NCBI GenBank assembly: GCA_003260075.1
Contig: QLIY01000144.1
Location: 155,493 to 219,492, forward strand
Direction: 5' to 3'
Source of the DNA: Phallusia mammillata
Taxonomy: Eukaryota > Chordata > Ascidiacea > Phlebobranchia > Ascidiidae
Length of the DNA stretch: 64,000 nt
Part shown: positions 1-13,262 of the stretch, piece by piece
How positions within the stretch are numbered: the first letter of the stretch is position 1
How the letters are laid out: every line of letters begins with the position of its first letter
Notes under the pieces: model-generated
What the model was told of the DNA's origin: nothing
Database searches by the model: none
Seen by the model: the letters and a program-made list of their open reading frames with translations, nothing else
Program-made: the position numbers and the translations under genes

Positions 1-39
1 CTAAAGCAAATTGCCTCGAACTACGATTACAAAACTTAC

Positions 40-94
40 AATCAAATGCATTTTCAGCACAGGTACTACCATCCACAGCAATTAAAATCTTCAT
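40..94 (-). CDS. First exon of a probable universal stress protein (USP) gene, partial at left edge
   Basis: Read on the minus strand, an ATG at 94 in a good context (AAAACATG) opens MKILIAVDGSTCAENAFD and then meets a canonical donor (GTAAGT, 34-39). The beta-strand followed by VDGS and an Ala-Phe helix start is the usual N-terminus of the USP family, small nucleotide-binding proteins with an HUP fold; tunicates carry several. Only 18 complete codons are visible and the rest lies left of the window, so the ATP-binding G-2x-G-9x-G(S/T) motif cannot be checked. It is on the same strand as the P450 array but not part of it. The call rests on a short match and could be wrong. Confidence 0.5.
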
Positions 95-1336
95 GTTTTC
101 TCTTCTGGTAAGTGCGGCTACGAATAACTGACTGATCCGGGCTGGTACGGGTTTAATAACCTCAGCCGTCGTGTTAAATATTGACAGTGCGTGTAATGTC
201 TTTCTACAACGATAAGATTTACCGATATGACATTCCGGCTTTTATCTCTCTAACAAGTTGTACCACACACAAATTGAACAACTTTGTGTAATATAATAGT
301 GACTTTGACCGATTTGTGTGCAATTCCTTCGCTGGATTTGTGCCAAAACTTATCTTAGAGGCCGACATTCATGACGTCACTTATGTACCTTTTGTGAATC
401 TGCACCATGCCAAATTTGCCAAGGGGCGATTAGCAACTTTTCATGACTTTAAAGCTACCCACAGCAGACCTAAATTTGAGCATCGACAACAATAAATATA
501 ATGCACTTCCATTTTTCATGAAATATATTTGACATGACATTCGTAAATTTGCAACATAAATTTCTGACATCAAAAGTATGAACAACACTTTTATGTTTAT
601 GTTAATATTGATAATTGCTTGTAATAAAGCCTCAAACAGATTAACTCTAAATATGGAAACAGTTGTACTTGAACAATAACAGTGATCGTCGTTAAGTATG
701 TTGCCTGTGGGGGGGGGGTCGTCGTGTTAAATATTGACAGTGCGTGTAATGTCTTGCTACAACGATAAGATTTACCGATATGACATTCCGGCGTTTAACT
801 CTATGACAAGTTGTACCACACACAAATTGAACAACTTTGTGTAATGTAATGGTGACTTTGACCGATTTGTGTGCGATTCCTTTCCTGGTTGTGTACCAAA
901 ACTCCTCTTATGCTATGCTCTGCGTAGAGGCCGAAATTTCGACATCTATGACGTCACTTATGTACGTGCCATTTGTTTACCTTTGTGACGTTCATGTTAC
1001 GGATTGACGTATGCATTATGTGACTAAAGCCTTTTTGTTTCTTTATGCCAAGGGGCGATTAGCAACTCTTCATGACTTTAAAGCTACCCACAGCAGACCT
1101 AAATTTGAGCATCAACAACAATAAATATAATGCACTTAAAATGCATTTTATAACATGAAACATATTTGACATGACATTCGTAAATTTATTTTTGATACTT
1201 GACATGATATTCGTAAACATACATATCTGACATCAAAAGTAAGAACAACACTTTTATTTTTATGTTAATATTGATAACCGCTTGTAATAAAGCCCCAAAC
1301 AGATTAAGTTGTTTCAAACAAAAATGTCTAGCTTGT
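95..1336. other. Intergenic region with a duplicated ~500 bp segment joined by a G run
   Basis: No coding exon seen. It is upstream of the USP-like exon and downstream of P450 gene A. About 165-660 recurs as 719-1315 with point differences and an extra ~100 bp (about 910-1040), the copies separated by ten G (709-718). The pattern fits two alleles joined end to end (see findings). A short stretch with CRE-like tgacgtca is present in both copies (about 372-379 and 950-957). Confidence 0.6.
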
Positions 1337-2659
1337 TTATTCACTCAATGGAGAAATTGTAAGTTGAAATTCCTCTTTTGGTCGGACACTTCCTTTAAAT
1401 GTGATTTCTAATGGTGGTTTCTGAAAATTGAAAAACAACATATTTCACCAATGACCAGATGTTATTGAAAAAGAAAAAAAAAAAGAAAAAAAATCTTTTA
1501 CCTAAAAGAGTGCATTTAAGTGATTGAAATACACTTACTGGTGTATCTGGACAAATATCAAGTTCAAAGTTAAGCAGAATCTTGGAAATTGCCATTTTCA
1601 TCTCAATCATGGCAAACCTCATTCCAATACAGTTTCGTGGACCAGCTCCAAATGGTTGAAAAGGGGGGGGGGCATTGATTCTAAGTCAAACAGATTAAGT
1701 TGTTTTAAACAAAAATGTCCAGATTTTATTCATTCACTCAATGGAGTAATTTTAAGTTGAAATTCCTCTTTTGGTCGGACACTTCCTTTAAATGTGATTT
1801 CTAATGGTGGTTTCTGAAAATTGAAAAACAACATATTTCACCAATGATCAGATCTTATTGAAAAAGAAAAAAAAAAAGAAAAAAAATCTTTTACCTAAAA
1901 GAGTGCATTTAAGTGATTGAAATACACTTACTGGTGTATCAGGGCAAATATCAAGTTCAAAGTTCAGTAAAATCTTGGAAATTGCCATTTTCATCTCAAT
2001 CATGGCAAACCTCATTCCAATACAGTTTCGTGGACCAGCTCCAAATGGTTGAAAAACTATTGGGTCGATTTTACTCATATCTTCCATTCTAAACCCAAAA
2101 ATTGCGTGGAGTAATTAAATAAACAACCAAAACTGATTTAAAAATTAAAACACTGATTATTTTTTAGCATCAAAATCTTAAGGGCACACAATAATAAAAC
2201 CACAATTTGCCTGTCTTTAAAACATCAAGATATATCAACCCAGAACTATTTTGTGTTTTTTGTTCTGCTGTTAACTATCAACAACTAAATAAACGTACTT
2301 GGAGTTTAAACTTACCGCTCTGGTTTGAACTTCAAAGGTTCATCCCAGTATTCCTCATCTCTACCAAATCCATAGTTGGGAATGTCAACATGACAACCTG
2401 CTGGAATGGTCACTCCGTTTATAGTGATTTCCTTTTCACAATATCGGGAATTCCTGTAAAAATGTGTGGTTACGTTAATGAACCTACCAGATTGTAACCC
2501 TGGAAGTTTGATTTAGGGCTTAGTTTAAACCAAAAACAACAATAATACAACAAGAAAAATTTCACTTTACCTGACAACAGCAGGGTAGATTGGGGGGGGG
2601 GCAACCAAAAAACAAATACAACAAGAAAAATTTCACTTTACCTGACAACAGCAGGGTAG

Positions 2660-2735
<76 letters not shown>

Positions 2736-2983
2736 CACCCTTAAAAGAAGAATAAATAGGGCATTCAAATATATATATTTTTAAAAAGGACAAAAGTCTT
2801 ACATGTTTCTCCACATCTTTTTTAACTTCTTGGCGGGCCCTCTCTTGTGCATCTTCGTAGTTTGCAAGATTGTAGATCACAAACAACATTGTATTTCCAG
2901 TGGTCTCAAATCCAGCCAAAATCATCAGAATACTGTTTCCTACTATTTCATTTCTTGTCAGACCTGAAAATATGTGTTACTGT

Positions 2984-3042
<59 letters not shown>

Positions 3043-5421
3043 CTAGTGTAAAATTGAAAATAATTAAAGTTATCTGAAGCAATTTACCTTTAGTTGCTGT
3101 TTTTGTTTCTGCTTCTGATATTTCCAAGTTTAGCATTTGTATCATGAGATCAATTCTCTGAAAAGTGACAAATTTGTAATGTTTTTTTACTAAAACTGAT
3201 GTGTCAACAGCAAAGCATCAAACAAAACAGTGAAAAATATACAAAACAGTGAATAAATACATATGTGTCGCCAAATTAGCAAAGTCTCTTACTTACAGAT
3301 TTATCATAATCCTTGTTTTTGATTACAGCATCAACTAGCCCAGCAAAATGTCTAATGGATTCTGAGGGTAATATAGAATAGTTGAACAGTTCAGCAACTC
3401 TTTGCAAAGGTGGAAATATAACTGCAAGAACAAAAAGGTTAACTTATTGTTAACAATTTAAAAAAAATTTTAATAACAAACTTAAAACGCCAAACAGAGG
3501 TTAATTGGGGGGGGGGGGGGGGGGGTATTAGTTTTAAACTCCATACTTACAAAACAAAAGGAAAGCGATTCTTGTTCCTCGTTTCATGTCAAATAGCTTT
3601 TTGGCCATTTTAAACAATTGTGAGTTTTCATTGGAAGAATCCTAGATAAATTTACATCATTACACATGCTTTGTATGTTTTGGTTTAAATGAAATATAAT
3701 AACTAATTAAGCACAAAATAATCCAAAATGTATACTAAAGTCACCTGAGTATGCATGTCCACATTAAAAGCAGACGAACAAATGACATCAAGTGACAGTT
3801 TGGTGAGGACTCTAACATAATAAGATCCGGTAAACAACTAAATTTCTCCTCAATTTAAAACAAATTAACAACTTACTGTTTTGGTGAAAACTTTTCATCA
3901 TCGTCTTTCAGTATCCTGTTAAGGTTTTCCACCATTTTATCTGTACAACCTTCAATGATGCCAATCATTTCCTTCAGTTTTGTAGTGGAAAATAATGGAG
4001 ACATACTGGTCCTGCATGAATTTTTTTTATATTTTGTTTTTGATCAAAGCAAGGAAAACAATTTATTTTGCAAGGGCTTTGTTTAAGGAATTTTCATACT
4101 GGTGTAACGTTTACTGCATTTCATTTGTATCCTTGAACATATGAAAACATGTTCAAATACCTTAAACGCTTCCAATGGTCCCCTGTAGCGGATGTCAGAG
4201 CCTTGTTCATTTCTTTTCCATTCACTCGATTTAAAGTTCTCTAAAATACAAGTAATGCTCTTGTTCAAATTTCTATATATTTACTAAAGCTGCATGTATG
4301 TACCACAAACTATTTACCTGTCTATCTCTAAATACTCCAAATTCTTTGATTTGAACTTGCTTCAGAATCTCTGGATCAGCCACTATAATGTGTGGATTAA
4401 GACCAGCATAGGACCTATAAGACAGAAAATATAGTGGCATGCCAAATTTCATTTAGAGGGCCTGATTTACCACAACTTTACTTTTGAGTTAATAATAAAT
4501 AAAACTGGAAAAAAATACATTCATTACTGCCATGACCAAGAAAGGCAATTATGTAATGGCTATTTAAATTCATTTTTTGAAGACTTTTGCAATTAATGTC
4601 AGTTTGACTTACCCATAAACTAAACCAAACTTCTTTTTCCTTTCAAGATCTTTCTTGAAAAACTAAAACAAAACAGAAAATCTTATCAAGTTCAATCATT
4701 AGGTCAACATGCAGAACATGGTTGGTCACCTGTTTAAAAATATCACTTTCAAGGCAACAAGCATATTAGCTTTGTTCATGCAAGGTTTGAAAATTATTTT
4801 ATTCTACTTAAACCTAACTGTATGAGTAAACATTTTTAGTATAAGCATAACTTAGCTCACCGAATCTGGATCATCTTTTAATTCATTCATGTTTCCTAGC
4901 TTAAAAACGCTTGGAGGATCATGTGGAATGTTGTGTTTCTTCAAAATCCCAAACTGCTTGTTTATGTACAATCTGCACAAAATACAATGTATTGTTTAAA
5001 AAAACACGACCCTAATCACATTGTGAAGGTTAGCGACCAAAGCGTTTACATTCTCTTCAATGGGAATTTTAAGTATGCAGTTCTGTTTCCAAACAAGATA
5101 CTCCCTTGTGTTGATCACTTTGCAATAGATGGCGACATCAAATTTTGCTTGTCATTAACAATTTGCTTGAAAATTAAAATGTTTGGAAAAACTTTCAAAA
5201 AGCCACTTTTAAAGCCAAATTTGTCAAAGAGATAAAACAAAAAAATGCATGTACAGTTTACAACAGCAGGCTCTAAAGTCAATCTTACTGCAAATCATAT
5301 TGATCTTTCCACCAATCTGGAAAACCACTCATTTTTTGTGCCTAACTTACCTCGCAAATAACACAGCAGAAATCAGTAAAACCCACGTTTCAATCGACAA
5401 AACACACAAAGGACAGTACAT
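1337..5421 (-). CDS. CYP3-like cytochrome P450 (gene A), exons duplicated/cut by G-run joins
   Basis: Heme-thiolate monooxygenase of the CYP3 type, expected ER-anchored and acting on xenobiotics or steroids. Exons in coding order, approximate: E1 5350-5421 ([13 protein letters not shown]..., membrane anchor), E2 4860-4971, E3 4612-4662, E4 4319-4413, E5 4161-4242 (C-helix WKRLR), E6 3881-4013, E7 3746-3810, E8 3551-3642, E9 3298-3422, E10 3089-3158, E11 2801-2964 (I-helix AGFETT), E12 only its last codons YPAVVR (2571-2591, repeated at 2643-2662), E13 2313-2455, E14 1931-2086 (heme loop [13 protein letters not shown]), E15 1730-1813 ending PLSE-stop (TGA). A second E15 (1337-1420, stop TAA) and a truncated E14 (about 1540-1662) follow a run of ten G and look allelic. 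Most of E12, including the ExxR helix, is absent beside a 71-G run, so the gene is unresolved here rather than proven broken. Restored length would be about 505-510 residues, usual for CYP3. Confidence 0.85.
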
Positions 5422-6653
5422 TTTGTACCGCTTGCAAGTAAAATCTGGCTTTGGTGCGCATTTGCAGCTTATATTTAAGTGGCGAATTAAGAAACGCAAT
5501 TTGATGTATGTCGTCATACTGGACACGCTGTTTCCCCGAGCTTCCAACAGATTATTGTTTTGCTTCGTTTCTTTTGAGGCTAAAGGGAAAGCCCCTATGA
5601 TTTGTAACAACGCAATCGGCGATATTTTTTTTAAAAACATAAAGGGACTAAAATTTGTTCATGTCCTGTTCTAGGTTGTGTAAAGTCTTGTCTTTTTAGG
5701 CTAATTTTTTTAAGCGCAGTGGTAATGCATACCAACTGCATTAAGATGGCTGAGTTGATGGTGAAAGCTTTATCTAAATACTTCATAAAAGTTGGAGTGT
5801 ATTGGTCAAAAAGGGCAGAATCTGGTGTGTAAATGGGCAAGGTAATTTTGGTGTGATCAACTTACAAGCAAGATTGTAATAATGATCCAATAGAACTGAA
5901 AAACAATGGAATATTTTGCACAATGTTAAAGTATTGGGTCTGCTAATACATTCATTCTCGCCTAACTTGATTTACCTTGCCAGCAGTAGGGAGGATCGAT
6001 TTGCTAAACTTGCTTCGTTTTAGGTTTACAACAGGAACAAACAAGTTCTGTTACATATTCGACTGAGGTTTATTAAATGCATCATACAGTTTTCAATACA
6101 AAATTTCACTTTTATTTACATTTCTCAACAGTTTTTTCATAACTTCTGAAAAAGCCACAATAATACTTCATTGGGAACAATAAAAAAATTATAATGAATA
6201 AAATTAAACAACATGTATCAATCTAAAGCAGAGGACAGTTTTCTATCCCCTTCGCTTTGCAATTTAAAAGCTGGGGGGGGGGGTAATACCTTCATTCTCG
6301 CCTAACTTCATTTTCCTTGCCAGCAGTAGGGAGGATCGATTTGCTAAACTTGCTTCGTTTTAGGTGTTTTTTACAACAGGTACAAACATGTTCTGTTACA
6401 TATTCGACTGAGGTTTATTAAATGCATCATATAGCTTTCAATACAAAATTTCACTTTTATTTACATTTCTCAACAGTTTTTTCGGGGGGGGGGTTTCTGA
6501 AAAATCCACAATAATACTTCATTGGGAACAATAAAAAAATTACAATGAATAAAATTAAACAACATGTATCAATCCAAAGCAGAGGACAGTTTTCTATCCC
6601 CTTCGCTTTGCAATTTAAAAGCTCTATTCAGTCTCAGAAAAGGCCAAAATCAT
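5422..6653. other. Intergenic region between P450 genes A and B, with allelic-looking repeat
   Basis: No supported exon. About 5946-6240 recurs at 6287-6620 with small differences after eleven G (6273-6283); a further ten-G run (6484-6493) lies inside the second copy. The FOX/CRE promoter signature seen upstream of genes B-E is not evident upstream of gene A. Confidence 0.55.
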
Positions 6654-9600
6654 TCATTCTGAATTAAGGGGAGTAACTTTAAGTGAGAAATCCTCCTTTG
6701 GGCGCACACTTGCTTTGAATATAATTTCAAGTGGAGGTTCCTGAAAAAAAGGACTTTGTCAACCATACAAACAAATTGTTCACCACAAAAATAATGCTTA
6801 TGTAGCTATACAATGGTTTAAGACTTTATTACATATTTCTAAGATGTCAAAGCATACCAGTGAAACTGGTTAAATTGACATTTTATAATAAGTTAAATTA
6901 CCATATTGTAAAATGGATTAAATTGAAGTATTGTAGAACAGAAAGTCGTTTAAAAAAGCGCTAACACCTAAAAGCATAAGACAGTAACCCAAGGTACACT
7001 TTACTTACTGGTGTGTCTGGGCACATGTCCACTTCAAAGTTAAGCAGAATCTTGGAAATTGCCGGGGGGGGGGCGCTTATGTAGCTATATAATGGTTTAA
7101 GACTTTATTACATATTTCTAAGATGTCAAGGCGAAAGTGAAACTGGTTAAATTGACATTTTATAATAAATTAAATTGCCATGTTGTAAAATGGATTAAAT
7201 TGAGATATTGTAACATAGAATGTTATTTTAAAAGCTCTGCAGCTTAAAAGCATAAGCCAGTAACCCAAGGTACACTTTACTTACTGGAGTATCTGGGCAC
7301 ATGTCCACTTCAAAGTTAAGCAGAATCTTGGAAATTGCCATTTTCATTTCAATCAAGGCAAATCTCTGTCCAATACAGTTTCGTGGACCGGCTCCAAATG
7401 GTTGAAAAATAATTGGGTCTATTTTACTCATGTCTTCCATTCTAAAGAGAAAAAATGACTTTTTATTAGACTGCACTTAATTAAACTTAAATGATTTTTT
7501 TGTGGACTGTTCATATTTTTTTAATTTAATTTTAGATTTGTAAGGGCTAGTACACATTTAAAACTTTTACAATTTCAATACACAGAGAACATTGGACTGA
7601 TTTTATTGCAAGTTTTAATAATGACATCTCATATTGATTTATACCAAGGGTAGGCAACCTACCGGGGGGGGGGGATTTAATTTTAAATTTGTAGGAGCTA
7701 GTACAGATTTAAAACTGTTACAATTTCAATACACAGAGAACATTGGACTGGTTTTATTGCAAGTTTTAATAATGACATCTCATATTGATTTATACTAAGG
7801 GTGGGCAACCTACCGCCTGTAGCAACTTTTGGGGGGGGGGGCCTGTGACTCGTATTTTATTTTGATCGGCCACACGGCATGTATGTGTTAAGTCCCATTT
7901 TTGTACCAAAGAGTTGTCACATTAAATGTTGATAGTTATTAGTTTATTACTAATAATAGGTATTGTTACGTACAAAGGCAAAATCATTGTGTGTTTGACT
8001 TTACCTATGCATCACCGTCGGTGCGGCCCGCCTCGGCAATATATCGATACTTTTGACCCGCGCATGCAAAAAGGTTGCCCACCTTTGATTTATACAGTCA
8101 ACACATTATAATGCAATCATATTGAGGGGGGGGGGGCGGCCCGCCTCGGCAATATATCGCTACTTTTGGCCTGCGCATGCAAAAAGGTTACCCACCTTTG
8201 ATTTATACAGTCAACACATTATAATGCAATCATATTGAGAGCTTCAATGGTAATCATCAGTGTAAAGCAGTTTGGTATTTTTTGCCATAACTATTCCTTG
8301 AACCTTATATTGCAAGCAAACTCACCGTTCTGGTTTGAACTTTGTGGGTTCATCCCAGTATTCTTCATCTCTGCTCATACCATAAGTTGGAATGTCAACA
8401 TGAATACCTGCTGGAATGGTCACTCCTTGGATTGTGATTTCTTTTTCACAATATCTGGAGTTCCTGTAAAAAATTGACATGACAAAATTTATTTATCAAC
8501 AAAACTTCTGATTAAAGTTTGTTTGTATAATGCTTTTTCCCGAAAGCAAAGTATCTTGCAAACTATCCTTTGCTAGGTATTTCAGAAGAATCACATTCTT
8601 CCGACTTTAATTGTACTCCGTCAACAAAACACGAATTTTTACAACCCTTTTATACCTGATAACAGCAGGGTAGACTCTTAGTGTCTCGTTAATACATTGA
8701 GTCAAGTATGTTAGTGTACCAATGGCTTCATAAGTCAATCCACCCTGTAAATCAAACAAAATCACTGTACTAAAACGGATATAAAATATGTGGTTCGGTA
8801 CAAACCAAACCCAACTACTTTCTGTAATTTACTTTCATTGCAAATAAAAAAATATTTTCATCACAATTTGGGTATAAGAAAGTCTACTTTGAGCAAAAAA
8901 AACTTACATGTTTTTCGACGGCCTTCTTAATTTCTTCTCTGCATTTGGGGGGGGGGTGTGGTTCGGTACAAACCAAACCCAACTTCTTTCTGTAATTTAC
9001 TTTCATTGCAAATAAAAAATATATTCATCACAATTTGGGTATAAGAAAGTCTACTTTGAGCAAACAAAACTTACATGTTTTTCGACGGCCTTCTTAATTT
9101 CTTCTCTGCATTTGTCTTGCTCATGTTTGTGACTGGCAAGATTGTAGATAACAAACATCATAGTATTTGCAGTAGTCTCATATCCACCCATGATCATCAC
9201 AATACTGTTTCCAACTATTTCGTTTCTTGTCAGACCTTCAAAAAACACCATCATTTCACAATATCAAAGGGGGGGGGGGGGGGGGGGGGGGGGGGGACAA
9301 AAAGTATGAACTCCTGGGTTAAGTATGTAGTAAGCAAAGTTGCTGTTTTTTAATCCTGTTTGTGGGGCATATGCGGTATAAACCAGCATCAGGTAGAAAA
9401 AAATACATGTATATATATATTTGGCCCATCGAGAAAGGGTACCCAAAACATCTGGAAAACAAGAGTAATGGCAGGGAACTAGCAATAAACTAAAATTAAA
9501 CAGGTAAAACATATGTTAAGTTTATTCACATTTCTATTCATGTACTCACAAAAAAGAAATGTTTTTAAAATCTCTACAGTAGGATTGCTGGAATATGATG

Positions 9601-12600
9601 CAATATTATGAAATACACACTTAAAATGGTACATAAAATGTATTACTAATTTTTACCTTTGTGTGCTGTTTTTGCTTCTTCCTCAGAAATTTTTTCATTA
9701 AGCATTTGTGTCATCATGTCAACTCTCTGAAAACATTAACGTTAAAGGAAAAAGAGTAAAAACACTTTGTATCCTACAAGAAATTGACAAAATTGATTTA
9801 AAACACAGTTTCTCAACCAAAGTGGTAATGACCACCTATGTGCATTTTGTAAATTATAAAGTATTATTTTGTAAAAACGCACATTTTGTAAAACGCACAG
9901 GAAATTAAATTGTTATACAAGACTAACTGTTTTGTCATGGTCTTTGTTTTTGATCAAGGCATCAACAAGCCCAGCAAAATACTTAACAGCTTCAGATGGG
10001 AATATGGAATAGTTAATAAGTTCTCCAATCCACTCAGTAGATGGAAAAACAACTGAATTATAGAATTATGAATGTAAACTAAAGTAAGTAAATAAGTGAT
10101 GTGTTCGGTAAGTTACTTACAGAATGTAAAGAAGGCAAAACTTTTCGAAAGTTGAATATCAAAAAGTTTGCGTCCCATTTTGATTAGTGTGGGTTCTTCG
10201 CCATCATCCTGTACAGCAACCACACTGTATTATTTTTTGTTTTATGGTGTATAGTAGCATACCTACTAATTTTAGAGTTGGACTGTGATATAAATCATAA
10301 ATAATAAATTCATTTTTGTGAAACATAAAAAAACAGGTGTTTTAGCTTGTTTGTATACCTGTTAAATAAACGTTTCTTGTTATTGAACTAGGACGGTGAA
10401 TCAAAAGCCTATCATTTCTTGTGAAAGATCACATATTGGGGTTCATTAAAGATTACAAATTGGGGTTTCAAAAAGCACCTATCGGGGTTTAGTCAGAAAA
10501 ATTAACCTAATACATGTATACCAGTGACAAACAAAACAATAGGAAATGTTGGTTAAACAGACACTTTAATTAAACTTTGAAACTAATCCAAGTTGTAAAT
10601 ATTACCTGTGTATGCATGTCAACATTGAAAGAAGTTGAACAAATCACATCCAGTGACAGTTTGCTAAGAACACTGCAACCAAATAATAGATGTAAATTTC
10701 CAACTAACAAAAAACAACTCTTCAACAGATTTATATTTTCTTTATTTACCATGAACCACAAGATCTATTTATTCCTATAAAGTATTTATAACAGAAACAT
10801 GAAGGATTTTAATGTATAATCTTTATAAAAACGACTAACTCTGTTGGCATGAATTTTCCATCTTCATCTTTTGATATTTTATGGAGATTCTTTACCATTT
10901 TATCTGTGCATCGATCCATAATACCAATCATATCCTTTAGTTTTGAGGTGGAAAATACTGGAGATATTGTTGATCTGCATTTGCAAAAGCGATATTAGCC
11001 TATGTTTCTAATACATGCAAATTTTTAATGAATTACTACTGAGGGAAAAACATTACAAAAACTTGCAAGATTTTTTTGTTTTCCCCAAAAAAAGAATGCA
11101 AAAGAAAAGTTGCTGTAAACTTGTACTAATGTGTTGAAAACTTCACACTTTTTTAAAGTTTTATGTTTCTTGACAGTTTGTGACAAAGATTTAAGAAGAA
11201 AATGTTGAAACTTCACATGTTTTTAAGTATTACGTTCTAGACTGTTTGTGACAAATAGTACTTACCTTATTCTTTTCCAGTGGTCACCTTCTGCGGAGGT
11301 TAAAGCCTGATTCATCTCTTTGCCATTTACTTTACTAAAACTTCTCTAAATACAAACCAACAAGTCAAAGCTGATGCATACAAAAGACAAATTCTTAAAT
11401 TAAAAAAAATAACCATGAAATAAAGACAACTACAATCAAAATAATTTAGCTTTTTCAACATTGTTACATGTTGTTGTATGTGTGTAATGCAATGGTGTTT
11501 AAAATATAGAAACAATTTACCTAATCAATCTTTAATCGATATCATTTTATTGGAAACATTGTAATGCATGATGTTAAGTTTTTCAAAGTAATGTTGGTTA
11601 TTATACCTGTCTGTCTCTAAAGATTCCAGCTTCCTTTAGTTGGATTTGCTTCAAAATTTCTGGATCAGCAATCGTAATTCGAGGATTGACACCCACATAG
11701 GTCCTATAAAAAAGAAAAGTGGTGAAAATTGTATTTTGCTGTTGGATGCAAGTGGCACCAAAACTTTAACAAATAAAAAAGCAGAACTGCTGCATTATTT
11801 TAACTGTTTACTTTTTCCTAACATATCAAAACTTCTTGCTTTGTTTTCCACTTGATCTGTAAAAAGTACCTACCCATATATTTTTCCATACTTCTTTTTT
11901 CGTACAAGATCCTTTTTGAAGAACTGCAACATTAAAACAAAAAATTATTGTTTTCTGCCAAACATTTGTTTTTTAAACTAATGTTTTACTGGTAAAGAAC
12001 CAAATTTTACTACATCCAAATGTGACAATATGAACCAATTAGTGTAAATGTTAATTTTATAATTACCGAAACAAGATCACTCATCATTTCATCCATGTTA
12101 CCCAATCTAAAAATGCTTGGAGGTGCATGTGGGATGTTAAGCTTTTTCAAAACTTGATATTTTTGGTTTATGTAGTACCTGGAAAAAAGAGTAAACACAT
12201 AGTGATGTAAATGAAAAGCAATGTTTGCTGATCTGACATCTAAAATGGATTGAAAACCTTTGTTTATTTTTTAATTTTGCAAAAGAATTCTGATTTGAAC
12301 TTGAACATTGCAACACAGGGGAACTCCCAGCAAGGCGCACGTTTGCGTCACGTGACAATACACAAAATAGATTGGAGGTTTACTAAATTTTGTTACAGGC
12401 AGCCTAAACGATATTTAGTGAATTCACGGTACTAGAGGTTGAGTTGATGAAAGACAACATAGTAACACAATTGCACTAAAACAACCTAGAGGTCGGAAAT
12501 AGCTGCGCAACGTCAAAATGTTATGGAGTGCAAAAAATGTCGGGCACAATTGGTGGATAGTGGTACAACGCGCTGCAGCTACACCGTAGGTAAGTTGCAG

Positions 12601-12799
12601 GTTTCACAAAACGTGTTTATTTTACGGCTACGTAGGTTCTGTTGTACAATTAGTTGTCTGGAAGGCAATTTGAAAAGACACCTGAATATTGCAGAAATAT
12701 TCACAACAACAATAACACTTTTTCTTACCTTGCAGCTAATATAGCAGTAATCAAAAGTATCCATGTTTCAATTGACAAAATGTCCAAAGGCCCGTACAT
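6654..12799 (-). CDS. CYP3-like cytochrome P450 (gene B)
   Basis: All 15 exons of the family are present on the minus strand: E1 about 12728-12799 ([16 protein letters not shown] anchor), E2 12066-12181, E3 11872-11923, E4 11607-11703, E5 11266-11346 (WKRIR), E6 10840-10976, E7 10604-10672, E8 10118-10207, E9 9927-10051, E10 9655-9727, E11 9074-9234 (I-helix MGGYETT, slightly different from AGFETT in its neighbours but within the A/G-G-x-D/E-T-T rule), E12 8656-8746 (K-helix ETLR), E13 8326-8464, E14 7288-7441 ([16 protein letters not shown], heme Cys), E15 6654-6740 (stop TGA). Extra partial E14 (7008-7063) and E11 (8909-8946) sit against ten-G runs and look allelic, not extra exons. Intron 13 holds a hAT-like element with target duplication. 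Likely a functional ER monooxygenase of about 505 residues. Confidence 0.9.
7796..8087. mobile_element. hAT-like MITE in intron 13 of P450 gene B
   Basis: Left end TAAGGGTGGGCAACCTACCG and right end AAGGTTGCCCACCTTTG are inverted repeats, flanked by the 8-bp direct repeat atttatac (7788-7795 and 8088-8095). 8-bp duplications are typical of hAT. No transposase is present. A run of eleven G interrupts it at 7831-7841. Partial copies of both ends recur beside other G runs (7650-7663 and about 8137-8200), consistent with allelic joins. The longer element at 51937 has closely related ends. Confidence 0.8.
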
Positions 12800-12913
12800 T
12801 CTGTTGATTGCTTAGCTTAGCAGTGCGTCAGGTTACAAAGCAACTATGCTCAGCGAGCTACTGGCGCCGTGGTTTCGTCACGGGATCAGTACTTAGCAGT
12901 CGCGATTTTTTTT

Positions 12914-12960
12914 GTTTACCACATGACGTCATGGCTAAAGCGTGACCGTTTAGTCACGTG
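12914..12960 (-). promoter_or_regulatory. Proximal promoter signature of P450 gene B (FOX, CRE, E-box)
   Basis: GTTTAC (12914-12919), the full CRE palindrome TGACGTCA (12924-12931) and CACGTG (12955-12960) lie 115-161 bp upstream of the ATG. The same kinds of site occur at a similar distance before genes C, D and E. Binding is inferred from motif shape only. Confidence 0.5.
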
Positions 12961-13130
12961 ATAACCTCTGTTCGAAGCCTCCTAGTATCGTGTAACGGTG
13001 GGAAATGTTCGTCTTTAGTTGAAGTAAATGCATTTAATTCTAAATTAGGGCTGTTGGATTCAATAAACTAGTGTTTTTGAAAGCGTCATTGCGTGCATGT
13101 GCAAATATCAGAACTTATTTTTACAATTTG

Positions 13131-13262
13131 GACACGGATCTGTCCACAAGTCAAATAAGGATACATATTAATATAAATTACTCGATTGCGGCATAGAAGC
13201 ATTTGCAGAAACCCGTGAAGCATTTTTATTTTAACGTCTATTCGACCCATTCTATTCCTCAT
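13131..13262. repeat. Interspersed repeat, copy 1 (SINE-3'-end-like)
   Basis: A block with the pattern GGATC-GTCCA, ATATAAATTACTCGATTGCG, GAAGCATTTGCAGAAAC, then ACGTCTATTCG. It recurs at 21376-21503 (paralogous position) and, independently, in intron 5 of reductase gene F (47691-47810). Part of it resembles the 3' body of the SINE at 59461. Confidence 0.55.

Noticed and set aside
2562-3145. Open frames rich in poly-Pro or poly-Gly
   Set aside because: They are translations of long G runs joined to fragments of P450 exons, so they are artefacts of the homopolymers, not genes.
5249-5674. 141-codon plus-strand frame overlapping the start of P450 gene A
   Set aside because: It overlaps E1 and intron 1 of gene A on the other strand, has no recognisable domain, and its peptide looks random.
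5946-6000. Possible small exon ending in a GTAAAT donor on the minus strand
   Set aside because: The peptide is short, matches no family I recognise, and no matching acceptor or partner exon was found.
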